A stretch of 36,012 nucleotides of DNA from an uncultured bacterium (GTDB lineage Bacteria; Pseudomonadota; Alphaproteobacteria; Sphingomonadales; Sphingomonadaceae), in the NCBI GenBank assembly GCA_903884945.1, contig CAISGR010000005.1:1-36012 (forward strand). Reading direction: 5' to 3'. The notes beneath the pieces were generated by a model, which was not told the DNA's origin, ran no database searches, and saw only the letters and a list, made by a program, of their open reading frames with translations. The position numbers and the translations under genes are program-made. Shown here one piece after another: positions 1 to 8,475 of this stretch. Position 1 is the stretch's first letter. Every line of letters begins with the position of its first letter.

Positions 1-935
1 CGCGCCATCTCGGCAAAGGGCAGGACGGTGGCGAACAGGGCCGCGACCAGCAGCGAGCCCTTGCGGACCCGCTCGATGCTGCGTCCGGCGCGGATCAGCC
101 GCGAGGCGACGGTACCGGCGACGAGCGACCCGAGCGCGCTGCAGCCATAGGCGATCGCCAGCGGCGCGCCGAGCGCGACACCCTCCAGCCCGAAGCTGCG
201 ATGAAAGAAGTCGGGCATCCAGAACAGCATGAGCCACCAGGTCGCATCCGACAGGAACTTGGCGATCGCGATCGCCCAGGTCCGCCGGTCGGCGAGGATG
301 CTGCCGCCGCGCGGCGCCGCACAGCGCGCCTCCGCGGGATCGCGATCGCCCGCGAACCGGACGCCGCGCGCCGCGACCAGCCACAGCGCGGCCCATACCA
401 GCCCAAGCCCGCCGCCGATGAGGAAGGCGGCCCGCCACCCCCACAGCGCCGCGACGGTGGGGATCAGGAGCGGCGCCGCGATCGCGCCGAGGCTGCCCAC
501 CGTGTTGGTGATGCCATAGCCGAACGATCGCATCGACGGCGGGAAGATCGCCGCAATCGTCTTGATCGCCGCCGGCGTGCCCATCGCCTCGGTGGCGCCG
601 AGCGCGACGCGGCACAGCACGAAGGTGCCGAACCCGCGCGCGAAGGCGTGCGCCATCGCGGCGAGGCTCCACAGGGCGACACCGATGGGATTGGCCCATT
701 TCGCGCCGAGCCGATCGACCGCGAATCCGGTAAACAGGAAGGCGACCGCGGCCGAGCCCTGGAACCAGGCGGCGAGCGTCCCGTAATCATTGTCGGTCCA
801 GCCCAGATCCGCCGCGATGACGGGCTTGAGCACCGCGATGATCTGCCGATCGACCAGGTTGAGCAGCGTCGCCGACATCGCCAGGACGAACAGCATGTTC
901 CGACGTGCCGGCGACAAGCCAGCCGCCGCCGACAT
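1..935 (-). CDS. MFS transporter, hexuronate/anion symporter type (3' end cut by window)
   Basis: The gene reads leftward off the window edge; about 311 residues are visible. It begins with ATG at 935, two codons after an in-frame GTG at 941, and 12 bases past the stop of the dioxygenase gene, so the two are probably co-transcribed. The N-terminus has the TM1 motif NLVDRQIIAVLKP and the loop motif DRLGAKWANP. Hydrophobic segments follow, and then GYGITNTVGSLGAIAAPLL. This pattern fits the anion:cation symporter branch of the major facilitator superfamily (ExuT-like hexuronate carriers), which import acidic sugars across the inner membrane. In this locus it probably brings in an anionic sugar; a sugar sulfonate would fit. 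The family call is secure; the substrate is inferred from neighbours. Confidence 0.88.
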   Translation of the reverse strand, partial: MSAAAGLSPARRNMLFVLAMSATLLNLVDRQIIAVLKPVIAADLGWTDNDYGTLAAWFQGSAAVAFLFTGFAVDRLGAKWANPIGVALWSLAAMAHAFARGFGTFVLCRVALGATEAMGTPAAIKTIAAIFPPSMRSFGYGITNTVGSLGAIAAPLLIPTVAALWGWRAAFLIGGGLGLVWAALWLVAARGVRFAGDRDPAEARCAAPRGGSILADRRTWAIAIAKFLSDATWWLMLFWMPDFFHRSFGLEGVALGAPLAIAYGCSALGSLVAGTVASRLIRAGRSIERVRKGSLLVAALFATVLPFAEMA

Positions 936-947
936 CGTCACGAGCGA

Positions 948-1700
948 TCAGCCAAGGGTCACCTGATCGCCACCCTGCAGCAACGGGATCGCGTTGCGGC
1001 GCAGCTGCTTCGTGCCGGGATTGAGCATCGCCTCGGACGTATATTGGGCAAGATAGACGCGGCGCGGGCGCTCCGTGCGATTGGCCCCCGTCGCATGGAG
1101 CAGCAGGCTGGAAAAGGCGACGATATCGCCCGCCTTCGCCTCGACCACGATCCCTTCGGCATCGGCCGGCGCGCCGACCAGATCGTTGCTGCCGGGCTGC
1201 CGGTCATGCGGCAGGATCCCGTTGCGGTGACTGCCCGGTATCAGCCGCACGGTACCATTCTCGACCGTCGCATCGTCGAGCGGGCACCAGCACGTGACAT
1301 AGGGTGCGTGATCGGCCGGACCGCCATTGCCCACGACATAGCCTGAATCCTGATGCCAGGAGAAGGGCAGCCCGCCTTCCGGCCCCTTCACGACATATTG
1401 ATCGAAGAAGAAATAGGCGGTGTCGCCGAGCGTCGCCCGGCAGACATCCGCCATCGTTTCGCTGAACAGCATCCGCCGCAGCACCGGCGCCACGCGCTGG
1501 CATTCATTCGCGAAATAGCGCTTGCCGCGATGGCTGATGCCGATCGTATCGACGCCCAGGGCATCCATCCGCGCATCCTCCCGCGCGACGAACGCATCGC
1601 ATTCGTCGCGCAGCAGAGCGAGCGCCTCACCGGCCAGCGCCCCCGGGAACAGGGCATAGCCCTGTTCCGCAAAGTCCCGCGCCTGTTGTTCGAACCGCAT
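948..1700 (-). CDS. PhyH-family Fe(II)/2-oxoglutarate-dependent dioxygenase
   Basis: This 250-residue protein has the phytanoyl-CoA dioxygenase (PhyH) fold pattern. The metal-binding H116-x-D118 lies in SWHQDSG and the distal His is H202 in SLLLHATGANR. R214 is the likely 2-oxoglutarate-binding arginine, and the family signature NGTVRLIPGSHRNG is at 148-161. The ATG at 1700 follows a GGAGG ribosome site 9 bases upstream. It lies 16 bases after the TonB receptor and 12 before the MFS gene, so it belongs to the leftward operon. PhyH enzymes hydroxylate many small molecules, and some bacterial Fe/2OG enzymes release sulfite from alkanesulfonates. Here it may act on the same imported substrate as the flavin monooxygenase at 6160, or on a related one. 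Catalytic residues are intact; the substrate is unknown. Confidence 0.88.
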   Translation of the reverse strand: MRFEQQARDFAEQGYALFPGALAGEALALLRDECDAFVAREDARMDALGVDTIGISHRGKRYFANECQRVAPVLRRMLFSETMADVCRATLGDTAYFFFDQYVVKGPEGGLPFSWHQDSGYVVGNGGPADHAPYVTCWCPLDDATVENGTVRLIPGSHRNGILPHDRQPGSNDLVGAPADAEGIVVEAKAGDIVAFSSLLLHATGANRTERPRRVYLAQYTSEAMLNPGTKQLRRNAIPLLQGGDQVTLG

Positions 1701-1716
1701 GATCCCAAGCCTCCGC

Positions 1717-4044
1717 TCAGTAGTTGAACCGGACGACAGCGCCGAAATAGCGATCCACGTCGCGCGGCAGCAGATAGCGATAGCTCCCGCCCGGCCCGCC
1801 CGAGGTGATCAGCGTCGCATAGCTCTGGTCGGTCAGGTTGCGGCCGACGAAATTCACCCGCCACACGCCCTTGGGATCGACCAGTGCGATATTCGCGTCG
1901 ATCAAGGCGTAGCCATCGATCGTGATCGCATTGCGCACGAGCTTTTCCGCCGCGGTGCCGCCGGCCTGGAGCGACGACACCTGATCGCTGGTCAGCGAGA
2001 TATTGCCGCCCAGTTCGAGATTGGCGAAGCCGCCCGTCTCGATCTTCCATGTCGCGCCGATATTGCCCTTCCAGGTGGGCGCGAGCGGCAATTGCTCGCC
2101 ACGGCGAGTGGTGGCGGTGGCCGGTGCATTTGCCGGGATGTTGAACCGGTCGATCTGGGCATCGGTATAGGCAATCCCCGCAGTGACGGTGACGTTGCGC
2201 ACCGGACGGATCACCGATTCGACTTCCACGCCCTTGGTCGAAACGTCGCCCGCATCGGTGAGCTGCGTCACGACCGATCCGTTCAAATTGACGAAGCTGT
2301 TGGCCTGGAAATGCTTGTACTGGGCATAGAACAGGGCAGTGTTGAGCGTGAAGCTGCCATCCGCCGTCTTGAACTTGGCGCCGACTTCATAGGCGTTCGA
2401 GGTCTCGGCCGGGATCGGCGCGAGTTGCCCGTCATTCTGGTTGAAGAAGGTGTTGAACGCGGGCCCCTTATAGCCCTGGCTGAAGGTCGCGTATCCCATC
2501 AGCCCCCGGGCCAGATCGGCCTGGACGCCGAGGCGGCCGGAGAAATCGCTGTGGCTGGTCTTCAGATTGTAGTTGGCGCCGGCATTGGCGAGGCCCGGGC
2601 CGCCGCCATTGGTGGCCGGCGTCCGCCGGTTGAACGCGGTCACCTCGTCATGCGTGTAGCGGCCGCCTGCGATCAGCCGCAGCCAGTCAGTCGCGTGGAA
2701 GGTCAGGTTGCCATAGGCCGCGACGTTCCGGATGGTCGATCCGAAGGTCCCCACGGCGCTCGGGAAGGTGAGCGTCGAGGAGCCGACCGCGCAGGGGGCA
2801 AGCCCGGGCGCTTCCGCCGGCAGGGTCGTCGCCGAGCAGACGATATCGTCCCGCTGGAAGGTCCGCTGCGCCTTGGCATCATAGTAGAAGCCGCCCAGGA
2901 CATATTCGAAGGTCTGGTTGCCGGGCGAGGCGAGCCGGATTTCCTGCGTGAAGGTCGTCGCGGGCTCCGGGCCGTAGTCGTTGAGCTGGTTGCCGCCGCT
3001 GATCGCATAGACACCGCCGATGAAATCACCGTCGCGGCTGCCGAAATTCCAATAGTCGCGATAGGCCGTGATCGAGGTGAGCGTGCCGGCCGAGCCGACA
3101 TCGAGATCGGCCTGAAGCGAACCGCCCCAGCTCGTCTCGCGCGTATAGGTCAGCGTGTTCTGGCGGATTTCACGGGTCTCGTCGCCGGCGAGCCTGACAC
3201 CGGCCAGTGCCCCGGCCAGCGCCCCCGCCGGCGCGGTGCCGATGATCTCGGCACAGCAATCGGCGCTGGTGTGGCGCCAGTCGCCGATCAGGGTCAAGGT
3301 CAGGGCGTCGGTCGGCCGGGCGACGATCATGCCGCGCACGCCGTAGCGCTCATACCCGTTGACCGTCCGGTTGAGCGTCAGGTTGCGGATATTGCCGGCA
3401 TAATTGTCATAGGTCGCAATGAAGCGGCTCGAGACATTCTCGCCGAGCGGGATATCGATCGCTGCCTTGGCCTTGTATTCGCTGTCGGTGGTGGCCGTCG
3501 CCTCGACATAGCCGGCCAGCGTGTCGCCGGGCTTCTTCGTCACGATGCTGATCACGCCCGCCGAGGAATTCTTGCCGAACAACGTGCCCTGCGGCCCGCG
3601 CAGCACCTCGATCCGCTCGACATCGTAGAGATCCCCGAACGCTTCGCCCGAGCGGGCATAGGTGACGCCATCGACGACGAAACCGACGCTCGGTTCGGCC
3701 GCGATCGAGAAATTGATCGTACCGACGCCGCGCAGGAACAGCGACGAATCGATCGTCGTCGGGCTGTCCTTGAAATTCAGGCTGGGCACGAGTTGCTGCA
3801 GCGACTGGATGTTCACGCCGCCCCGCGCCTCGAACTGCGCACCGCTGACCACGCTGATCGCGGCCGGGACGTTCTGCAGATTCTCCTCGCGCTTCTGCGC
3901 GGTCACGATGATGTCGCCGCGATCCTCGCCATTGTCCGACCGGGCGGCGGGCGCCGCCGTGGTACCGCTGTCCTGCGCGCAGGCGGGCGATGCGAAAGCC
4001 AGGCCCAGCACAGCCGCACCGGACAGGTAGATTGCCTTGTTCAT
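1717..4044 (-). CDS. TonB-dependent outer-membrane receptor 1
   Basis: This 775-residue receptor has a signal peptide (MNKAIYLSGAAVLGLAFA, likely cleaved after ACA). A TonB-box/plug start GDIIVTAQKREENLQNVP follows, then plug motifs such as VERIEVLRGPQGTLFGKNS. The beta-barrel ends in an aromatic residue (VRFNY). The ATG at 4044 is preferred over an upstream in-frame start at 4065 because an AGGAGGGA ribosome site sits just before it. There is no FecA-like N-terminal signalling extension, so it is probably not coupled to an anti-sigma factor. Such receptors in sphingomonads import glycosides, oligosaccharides and other large solutes using the proton-motive force. It is the likely outer-membrane gate of the desulfonation locus and sits between the Gfo/Idh gene (95-base gap) and the dioxygenase gene (16-base gap). 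Confidence 0.95.
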   Translation of the reverse strand: MNKAIYLSGAAVLGLAFASPACAQDSGTTAAPAARSDNGEDRGDIIVTAQKREENLQNVPAAISVVSGAQFEARGGVNIQSLQQLVPSLNFKDSPTTIDSSLFLRGVGTINFSIAAEPSVGFVVDGVTYARSGEAFGDLYDVERIEVLRGPQGTLFGKNSSAGVISIVTKKPGDTLAGYVEATATTDSEYKAKAAIDIPLGENVSSRFIATYDNYAGNIRNLTLNRTVNGYERYGVRGMIVARPTDALTLTLIGDWRHTSADCCAEIIGTAPAGALAGALAGVRLAGDETREIRQNTLTYTRETSWGGSLQADLDVGSAGTLTSITAYRDYWNFGSRDGDFIGGVYAISGGNQLNDYGPEPATTFTQEIRLASPGNQTFEYVLGGFYYDAKAQRTFQRDDIVCSATTLPAEAPGLAPCAVGSSTLTFPSAVGTFGSTIRNVAAYGNLTFHATDWLRLIAGGRYTHDEVTAFNRRTPATNGGGPGLANAGANYNLKTSHSDFSGRLGVQADLARGLMGYATFSQGYKGPAFNTFFNQNDGQLAPIPAETSNAYEVGAKFKTADGSFTLNTALFYAQYKHFQANSFVNLNGSVVTQLTDAGDVSTKGVEVESVIRPVRNVTVTAGIAYTDAQIDRFNIPANAPATATTRRGEQLPLAPTWKGNIGATWKIETGGFANLELGGNISLTSDQVSSLQAGGTAAEKLVRNAITIDGYALIDANIALVDPKGVWRVNFVGRNLTDQSYATLITSGGPGGSYRYLLPRDVDRYFGAVVRFNY

Positions 4045-4139
4045 GATCCCTCCTCTAAATCCCACTCGTTAGGTGGATATTATCATTGCGGGCGCCTTGG
4101 CAGCGCTGTCAGACTTTATGCGGGCAAAGCGCAGCTTCG

Positions 4140-5228
4140 TCAGACTCCCATCTCGCTCATCTCGACGACGCGCTTCTCGCGCGCGCTGCGTTCGGCGGCG
4201 GCGCCGATCGCGACGGCCATCAGGCCGTCCAGCGCAGTGACCTCGACCGGGCCCTGCCCGCGCACCGCGGCGTTGAACTTCCGGTGCTCGTAAAAGGTCG
4301 AGCCGTGATGGCTGCCGGCGTCCAGCGCCGCTGCGTCGACCTCGACCACGCGGCGCTCGACCCGCTTCGGGTTGCGGAAGCCGACGCGCGGCGAATAGAC
4401 GATCGCGCCTTCGGGGATCAGCACTTCGAGCCGCGCCCTGTCACCGACCGCGGCGATCTCCTCCTGGTTCTCGGCGCCGTCGGCGAACATCGAGAGATCG
4501 AGCATGGCACGCACGCCATTGGCGAAATCGACCGTGGTGTAGCTGTTGTCGATGATGTCGGGCCGCTCGCCCCGATAGGCTTCATCGAGATGATTCACGT
4601 CCATCGCGCCGGAGCAATAGACCCGCACTGCCTCGGCCCCGACGATCAGGCGCATCAGATCGAAGAAATGGCCGCATTTCTCCACCATCGTGCCGCCGGT
4701 GTTGCGGTTGAACCGGTTCCAGTCGCCGACCTTGGGCAGGAAGGGAAAGCGATGCTCGCGGATCGACAGCATCTGCAGCCGGCCGATCCGCCCGGCATGG
4801 ATCTCGTCGATGAACTCGGCCGCGGGCGGCATGTAGCGATATTCCATCGCGGTCCAGAACACGCGGTCGCTCCGTGACGCCCGATCGACGATCCAGCGCG
4901 CATCGGCCATGGTAGTGGCAAGCGGCTTTTCGCACAGGATATGGAGGCCGGCGTCGAACAACGGCTCGAGCACGGCGCGGTGCGTGAAATTGGGCGAGGC
5001 GACGATCACCGCGTCGCACAGGCCGCTCTTCGCCAAAGCCTCGGCGCTGTCGAACGCAGTCGCCGCCGCAGCGGCATCGCCCAGCGCACCGCGCGCCCAG
5101 GCCAGCGAGGATTCGGTCGGATCGGCCAGGGCGGTGACCACCGCGCCCGGCGTGATCTTCAGGTTCTCGATATGCTCGACACCCATCATCCCGGTGCCGA
5201 CCAGACCATAACGTACTTGCTCTCCCAC
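4140..5228 (-). CDS. Gfo/Idh/MocA-family NAD(P)-dependent oxidoreductase or NAD-dependent glycosidase
   Basis: This 362-residue protein has an N-terminal Rossmann fold with GLVGTGMMG (8-16). The EKP motif is E100-K101-P102 (CEKPLA), and the C-terminal domain carries GGTMVEKCGHFFD (178-190) with H187 and K184 in the catalytic region. It starts with GTG at 5228 after a GAGGCGGG ribosome site; no better Met lies downstream. The family includes inositol and sugar dehydrogenases. It also includes NAD-dependent glycosidases that oxidise C3 transiently (GH109, and GH188 sulfoquinovosidases, which were long annotated simply as Gfo/Idh/MocA). Beside a sulfonate monooxygenase and an aldo/keto reductase, and with no GH31 gene visible, a sulfoquinovosidase role is attractive but inferred. 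It is divergent from the reductase gene, with only 17 bases between the start codons. Confidence 0.9.
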   Translation of the reverse strand: MGEQVRYGLVGTGMMGVEHIENLKITPGAVVTALADPTESSLAWARGALGDAAAAATAFDSAEALAKSGLCDAVIVASPNFTHRAVLEPLFDAGLHILCEKPLATTMADARWIVDRASRSDRVFWTAMEYRYMPPAAEFIDEIHAGRIGRLQMLSIREHRFPFLPKVGDWNRFNRNTGGTMVEKCGHFFDLMRLIVGAEAVRVYCSGAMDVNHLDEAYRGERPDIIDNSYTTVDFANGVRAMLDLSMFADGAENQEEIAAVGDRARLEVLIPEGAIVYSPRVGFRNPKRVERRVVEVDAAALDAGSHHGSTFYEHRKFNAAVRGQGPVEVTALDGLMAVAIGAAAERSAREKRVVEMSEMGV

Positions 5229-5245
5229 GCGTCCCGCCTCTATGT

Positions 5246-6163
5246 ATGACAGCGATGTCTGAAATCCATCTTACACAGGATTCCCGGCCGCTCGGCAAGA
5301 GCGGATTGACGGCAAGCCCGATTGCCTGGGGGATGTGGCGCTTCGGTCACGCCGGCGTCACCGCGGGTCGCGCGCTGATCGAGGCGGCCATGGCGGCCGG
5401 GGTCACGCTGTATGATACCGCTGACATATATGGCTTCGACGGTACGGGCGGGTTCGGCGATGCCGAGGCGCTGCTCGGCCGGATCTTCGCCGAGGCGCCG
5501 GGGCTACGCGCGCGGATGATCCTCGCGACCAAGGGCGGCATCATGCCTCCCCTGCCCTATGATTCGAGCCCGGCCTATCTGCACCGCGCGCTCGAGGCCT
5601 CGCTGACCCGGCTCGGCGTCGAGCAGGTCGACCTGTACCAGATCCATCGTCCCGACGTGCTTGCGCATCCGCAGGAAGTGGCGCGCACGCTCGAGGACAT
5701 GGTCGCTTCCGGCAAGGTGCGCGCGATCGGCGTGTCCAACTACACGATCGCGCAGACCAGCGCGCTCGCCGCGCTGCTGACGATCCCGCTGGCGAGCGTG
5801 CAGCTCGAATTCTCCCCGCTGGAGCTTGCCCCGATCACCGACGGGCTGCTCGACCTGGCGATGGAGCGCGACGTGGCGGTGCTGGCCTGGTCGCCGCTCG
5901 GCGGCGGGCGGATCGGCGATCCGCAGGACGCGCGCAGCCGCGCCGTCGCCGCGGCGCTCGACCGGGTGGCCGAAGCGGCAGGCGTCTCGCGCGCGGCCGC
6001 GGCCTATGGCTGGATCATGGCGCATCCCGCCCGGCCGATCCCGATCGTCGGCACGCAGAATATATCGCGGATCGCCGAGATCGCCGACGCCTTCAAGCCG
6101 CGCTGGACGCGGCAGAGCTGGTACGACGTGCTGGTCGCGTCGCGAGGAGAGAGACTGCCATGA
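5246..6163 (+). CDS. Aldo/keto reductase
   Basis: This 305-residue (beta/alpha)8 NADPH-dependent reductase has the full catalytic tetrad. D57 and Y62 lie in LYDTADIYG, K96 in ATKGG and H134 in QIHRPD. The cofactor-binding strands GVSNYTIAQ and AWSPLGGGRI are also present. It opens the rightward operon and its stop overlaps the ATG of the monooxygenase gene by four bases (ATGA), so translation is probably coupled. In the oxidative sulfoquinovose pathway an aldo/keto reductase reduces the 6-oxo sugar left after C-S cleavage to glucose; the same role is inferred here. An ATG at 5255 is an equally good start, since neither codon has a ribosome site. It fits a leaderless message if TATGTA at 5241-5246 is the -10 box. 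Confidence 0.93.
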   Translation: MTAMSEIHLTQDSRPLGKSGLTASPIAWGMWRFGHAGVTAGRALIEAAMAAGVTLYDTADIYGFDGTGGFGDAEALLGRIFAEAPGLRARMILATKGGIMPPLPYDSSPAYLHRALEASLTRLGVEQVDLYQIHRPDVLAHPQEVARTLEDMVASGKVRAIGVSNYTIAQTSALAALLTIPLASVQLEFSPLELAPITDGLLDLAMERDVAVLAWSPLGGGRIGDPQDARSRAVAAALDRVAEAAGVSRAAAAYGWIMAHPARPIPIVGTQNISRIAEIADAFKPRWTRQSWYDVLVASRGERLP

Positions 6164-7224
6164 CGCACGCCCCCTGCGAGATCAGCTGGTTTTCGGCGCT
6201 GTGCGACGACGATTACGAATTTCTCGGCGTGCCCGACGCCAGGCTCAAATCGAGCTGGGAACATTGCCGCGACATCGTGCTGCAGGCGGAGAGCGGTGGC
6301 TTCGACAATATCCTGCTGCCCTCGGGCTATGCGCTGGGCATCGACACCACCGCCTTTGCGGCGGCGATCGCGCCGATGCTGCGCCGCCTCGCGCTGCTGA
6401 TGGCGGTGCGGATCGGCGAGACCTGGCCGCCGCAGCTCGCCCGCCAGATCGCGACGATCGACCGGCTGCTGGGCGGGCGGCTGCGCGTCAACATCATCTC
6501 GTCGGAAATGCCGGGCGAGCAGCTCGGCTCGGCGCCGCGCTATGCCCGCACGATCGAGGCGATGCAGATCCTGCGGACGCTGCTGAACGGCGAGCAGCTC
6601 GATCATGACGGCACCTTCTGGAAGCTGAAGATCGATCCGCCGCGGATCGGCACCGTCTCCGGCAAGGCGCCGCTGCTCTATTTCGGCGGGCTTTCCGAGG
6701 ATGCGCGCGAGGCAGCGGCCAGGGGCGCCGACGTGTTCCTGATGTGGCCCGACCGGCAGGAAACCGTGGCGGCGATCATTGCCGACATGAAGGCGCGCGC
6801 CGCCAGGCATGGCCGCACGCTGCGCTTCGGCTATCGCGCGCATGTCGTGGTGCGCGAGACCGAGGCGGCGGCGCGCGCCGCGGCCGACCGGCTACTCTCC
6901 AGGCTGGATGCGGCCGAGGGTGCGGCAATTCGCGCGAAATCGCTCGATGCCGCTTCGGCAGGTGTTGCCGCGCAGGCCGCATTGCGCGAGAACGCCGCCG
7001 ATGACGGCTATGCTGAACCCCATTTGTGGACCGGTGTCGGCCGGGCGCGGTCGGGCTGCGGCGCGGCGATCGTGGGCGATCCCGACCAGGTGCTCGCCAA
7101 GCTCAACGCCTATCGCGACATGGGGATCGAAGCCTTCATTCTCTCCGGCTATCCCCATGCCGCCGAGGCCGATCTGTTCGCCCGGCATGTCCTGCCGCAT
7201 ATCGAGCACGCGCCGCTCGGCTGA
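6160..7224 (+). CDS. SsuD-like FMNH2-dependent sulfonate monooxygenase (LLM class)
   Basis: This 354-residue protein has a luciferase-like TIM barrel close to alkanesulfonate monooxygenase SsuD and sulfoquinovose monooxygenase SmoC. The residues that line the SsuD site are present: W196 (FLMWPD), R226 and H228 (YRAHVVVRET), R297 (RARSGCGAAIVG), and Y331 and H333 (LSGYPH). The position matching SsuD Cys54 is Leu59 (LPSGYAL), which may reflect another substrate. The reaction is O2 plus FMNH2 cleaving a C-S bond to give an aldehyde and sulfite. It overlaps the reductase gene by four bases and has a GAGGAGAG ribosome site. Sulfite dehydrogenase genes follow 27 bases downstream, which fits sulfite release. 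No flavin reductase is visible in the window, so FMNH2 must be supplied from elsewhere. Confidence 0.92.
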   Translation: MTHAPCEISWFSALCDDDYEFLGVPDARLKSSWEHCRDIVLQAESGGFDNILLPSGYALGIDTTAFAAAIAPMLRRLALLMAVRIGETWPPQLARQIATIDRLLGGRLRVNIISSEMPGEQLGSAPRYARTIEAMQILRTLLNGEQLDHDGTFWKLKIDPPRIGTVSGKAPLLYFGGLSEDAREAAARGADVFLMWPDRQETVAAIIADMKARAARHGRTLRFGYRAHVVVRETEAAARAAADRLLSRLDAAEGAAIRAKSLDAASAGVAAQAALRENAADDGYAEPHLWTGVGRARSGCGAAIVGDPDQVLAKLNAYRDMGIEAFILSGYPHAAEADLFARHVLPHIEHAPLG

Positions 7225-7251
7225 GCGACCTTCCATCATGAGGAAACCGGC

Positions 7252-8475
7252 ATGATCGATCTGACCGCCCGGATCGAGCGCCGCCGCGCGCTCTCGCTGC
7301 TGGCTGCCGGCGGCGCGGGGCTCGCGGCCGCCCCGCTCTGGGCACAGGCGCTGGTCGACCTGCACCTGCCGGGCGGCAATGGCGCGCGGCCGCTGGTCAC
7401 CGACTTTCCCGGCAAGGGGCCGATGATCCTGCAGCGCAGCCGCGCCCCCCTGCTCGAAACGCCGATGTCGGCGTTCGACGGCCAGGTGTTCACGCCCAAC
7501 GACCGCTTCTTCGTGCGCTGGCATTATGCCGATATCCCGACGGCGGTGGACGTCGCCCGCTTCCGTCTTTCCGTGCTCGGCGCGGTGAAGAAGCCGATCC
7601 GGCTGACGCTGGCGGAGCTGCTGGCGATGCCGCGGGTGGAGCTCGCCGCGATCAACCAGTGCTCGGGCAATTCGCGCGGCTATTTCGAACCGCGCGTGCC
7701 CGGCGCGCAATGGGGCAATGGCGCGATCGGCAATGCGCGGTGGGTCGGCGTGCGGCTGAAGGACGTGCTCGACCGCGCCGGGATCGCGCCCGGGGCAGTG
7801 CAGGTGCGCTTCTCCGGCCTCGACACGCCGCCGCCGGATGCGCCCATCTTCGCCAAGTCGCTCGACCTGGCGCATGCGATGGACGGCGAGGTGATGATCG
7901 CCTTCCAGATGAACGGTGCGCAATTGCCGATGCTGCACGGCTTTCCGCTGCGCCTGATCGTGCCGGGCTGGTATTCGACCTATTGGGTGAAGGCGCTCGA
8001 CCGGATCGAGGTGCTGGCGACGCCGGACACCGGCTACTGGATGGAAAAGGCCTATCGCATCCCGGCCACGCCCGGTGCCAGCGTGGCGCCGGGCGCGACG
8101 GGCTTCCCGACCGTGCCGATCAACCGCATGGGGCCACGCGCCTTCATCACCAATATCGCCGATGGCGCGCGGGTGACGGCGCAGGCGCCGCTCGAGCTGT
8201 GCGGGCTGGCGATGGGCGGCGCCTCGGGCGTCGCGCGGGTCGAGCTTTCGGCCGACCGGGGCAAGAGCTGGACGCCGGCGCGGCTGGGCCCGGACCAGGG
8301 CAAATATGGCTTTCGCGCCTGGGATGCCGTGACGCCCGCCCTTGCACCGGGCGAGCATGGCTTCGCGGTACGTTGTACCAGCGCGGCGGGCGAGACACAG
8401 GCGTTCGAACCGATCTGGAACCCCGGAGGCTTTATGCGCAATGCGATCGAGACCGTGACGGTGCGCGCGGCATGA
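7252..8475 (+). CDS. Periplasmic sulfite dehydrogenase, molybdopterin subunit (SorA/SorT-like)
   Basis: This 407-residue protein is an oxidoreductase of the sulfite oxidase family. A twin-arginine signal (ERRRALSLLAAGG) ends near PLWA, so it is exported folded. The molybdenum-ligating cysteine is C137 in INQCSGNSRGYFEP. Conserved pieces WGNGAIGNARWVGVRLKDVL and LPMLHGFPLRLIVPGWYSTY follow, with a C-terminal Ig-like dimerisation domain from about 290 (ARVELSADRGKSW). It oxidises sulfite to sulfate and passes electrons to cytochrome c. The start ATG at 7252 follows GAGGAAA. It lies 27 bases after the monooxygenase gene and overlaps the cytochrome gene by four bases. This placement implies that sulfite from C-S cleavage is oxidised in the periplasm. 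Other family members use other sulfoxy substrates; the sulfite assignment is strengthened by context. Confidence 0.9.
   Translation: MIDLTARIERRRALSLLAAGGAGLAAAPLWAQALVDLHLPGGNGARPLVTDFPGKGPMILQRSRAPLLETPMSAFDGQVFTPNDRFFVRWHYADIPTAVDVARFRLSVLGAVKKPIRLTLAELLAMPRVELAAINQCSGNSRGYFEPRVPGAQWGNGAIGNARWVGVRLKDVLDRAGIAPGAVQVRFSGLDTPPPDAPIFAKSLDLAHAMDGEVMIAFQMNGAQLPMLHGFPLRLIVPGWYSTYWVKALDRIEVLATPDTGYWMEKAYRIPATPGASVAPGATGFPTVPINRMGPRAFITNIADGARVTAQAPLELCGLAMGGASGVARVELSADRGKSWTPARLGPDQGKYGFRAWDAVTPALAPGEHGFAVRCTSAAGETQAFEPIWNPGGFMRNAIETVTVRAA

Noticed and set aside
201..1346. A 381-codon plus-strand frame at the left end
   Set aside because: It spans the MFS/dioxygenase junction antisense and is strongly Arg/Glu/Asp-rich without a domain. 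The minus-strand genes explain this DNA.
1699..4293. An 864-codon open frame on the plus strand opposite TonB receptor 1
   Set aside because: It is a long antisense shadow of GC-rich coding DNA: Arg/Ala/Gly/Asp-rich, no domain, no ribosome site. The minus-strand frame has a full receptor with signal peptide and motifs.
6892..8358. A 488-codon minus-strand frame opposite the monooxygenase and sulfite dehydrogenase genes
   Set aside because: It crosses two well-supported genes and their boundary, and its composition is typical of a shadow frame.
7659..8471. In-frame upstream extension of the cytochrome gene
   Set aside because: It would overlap most of the molybdenum subunit in another frame. 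The real start at 8472 gives a clean signal peptide.
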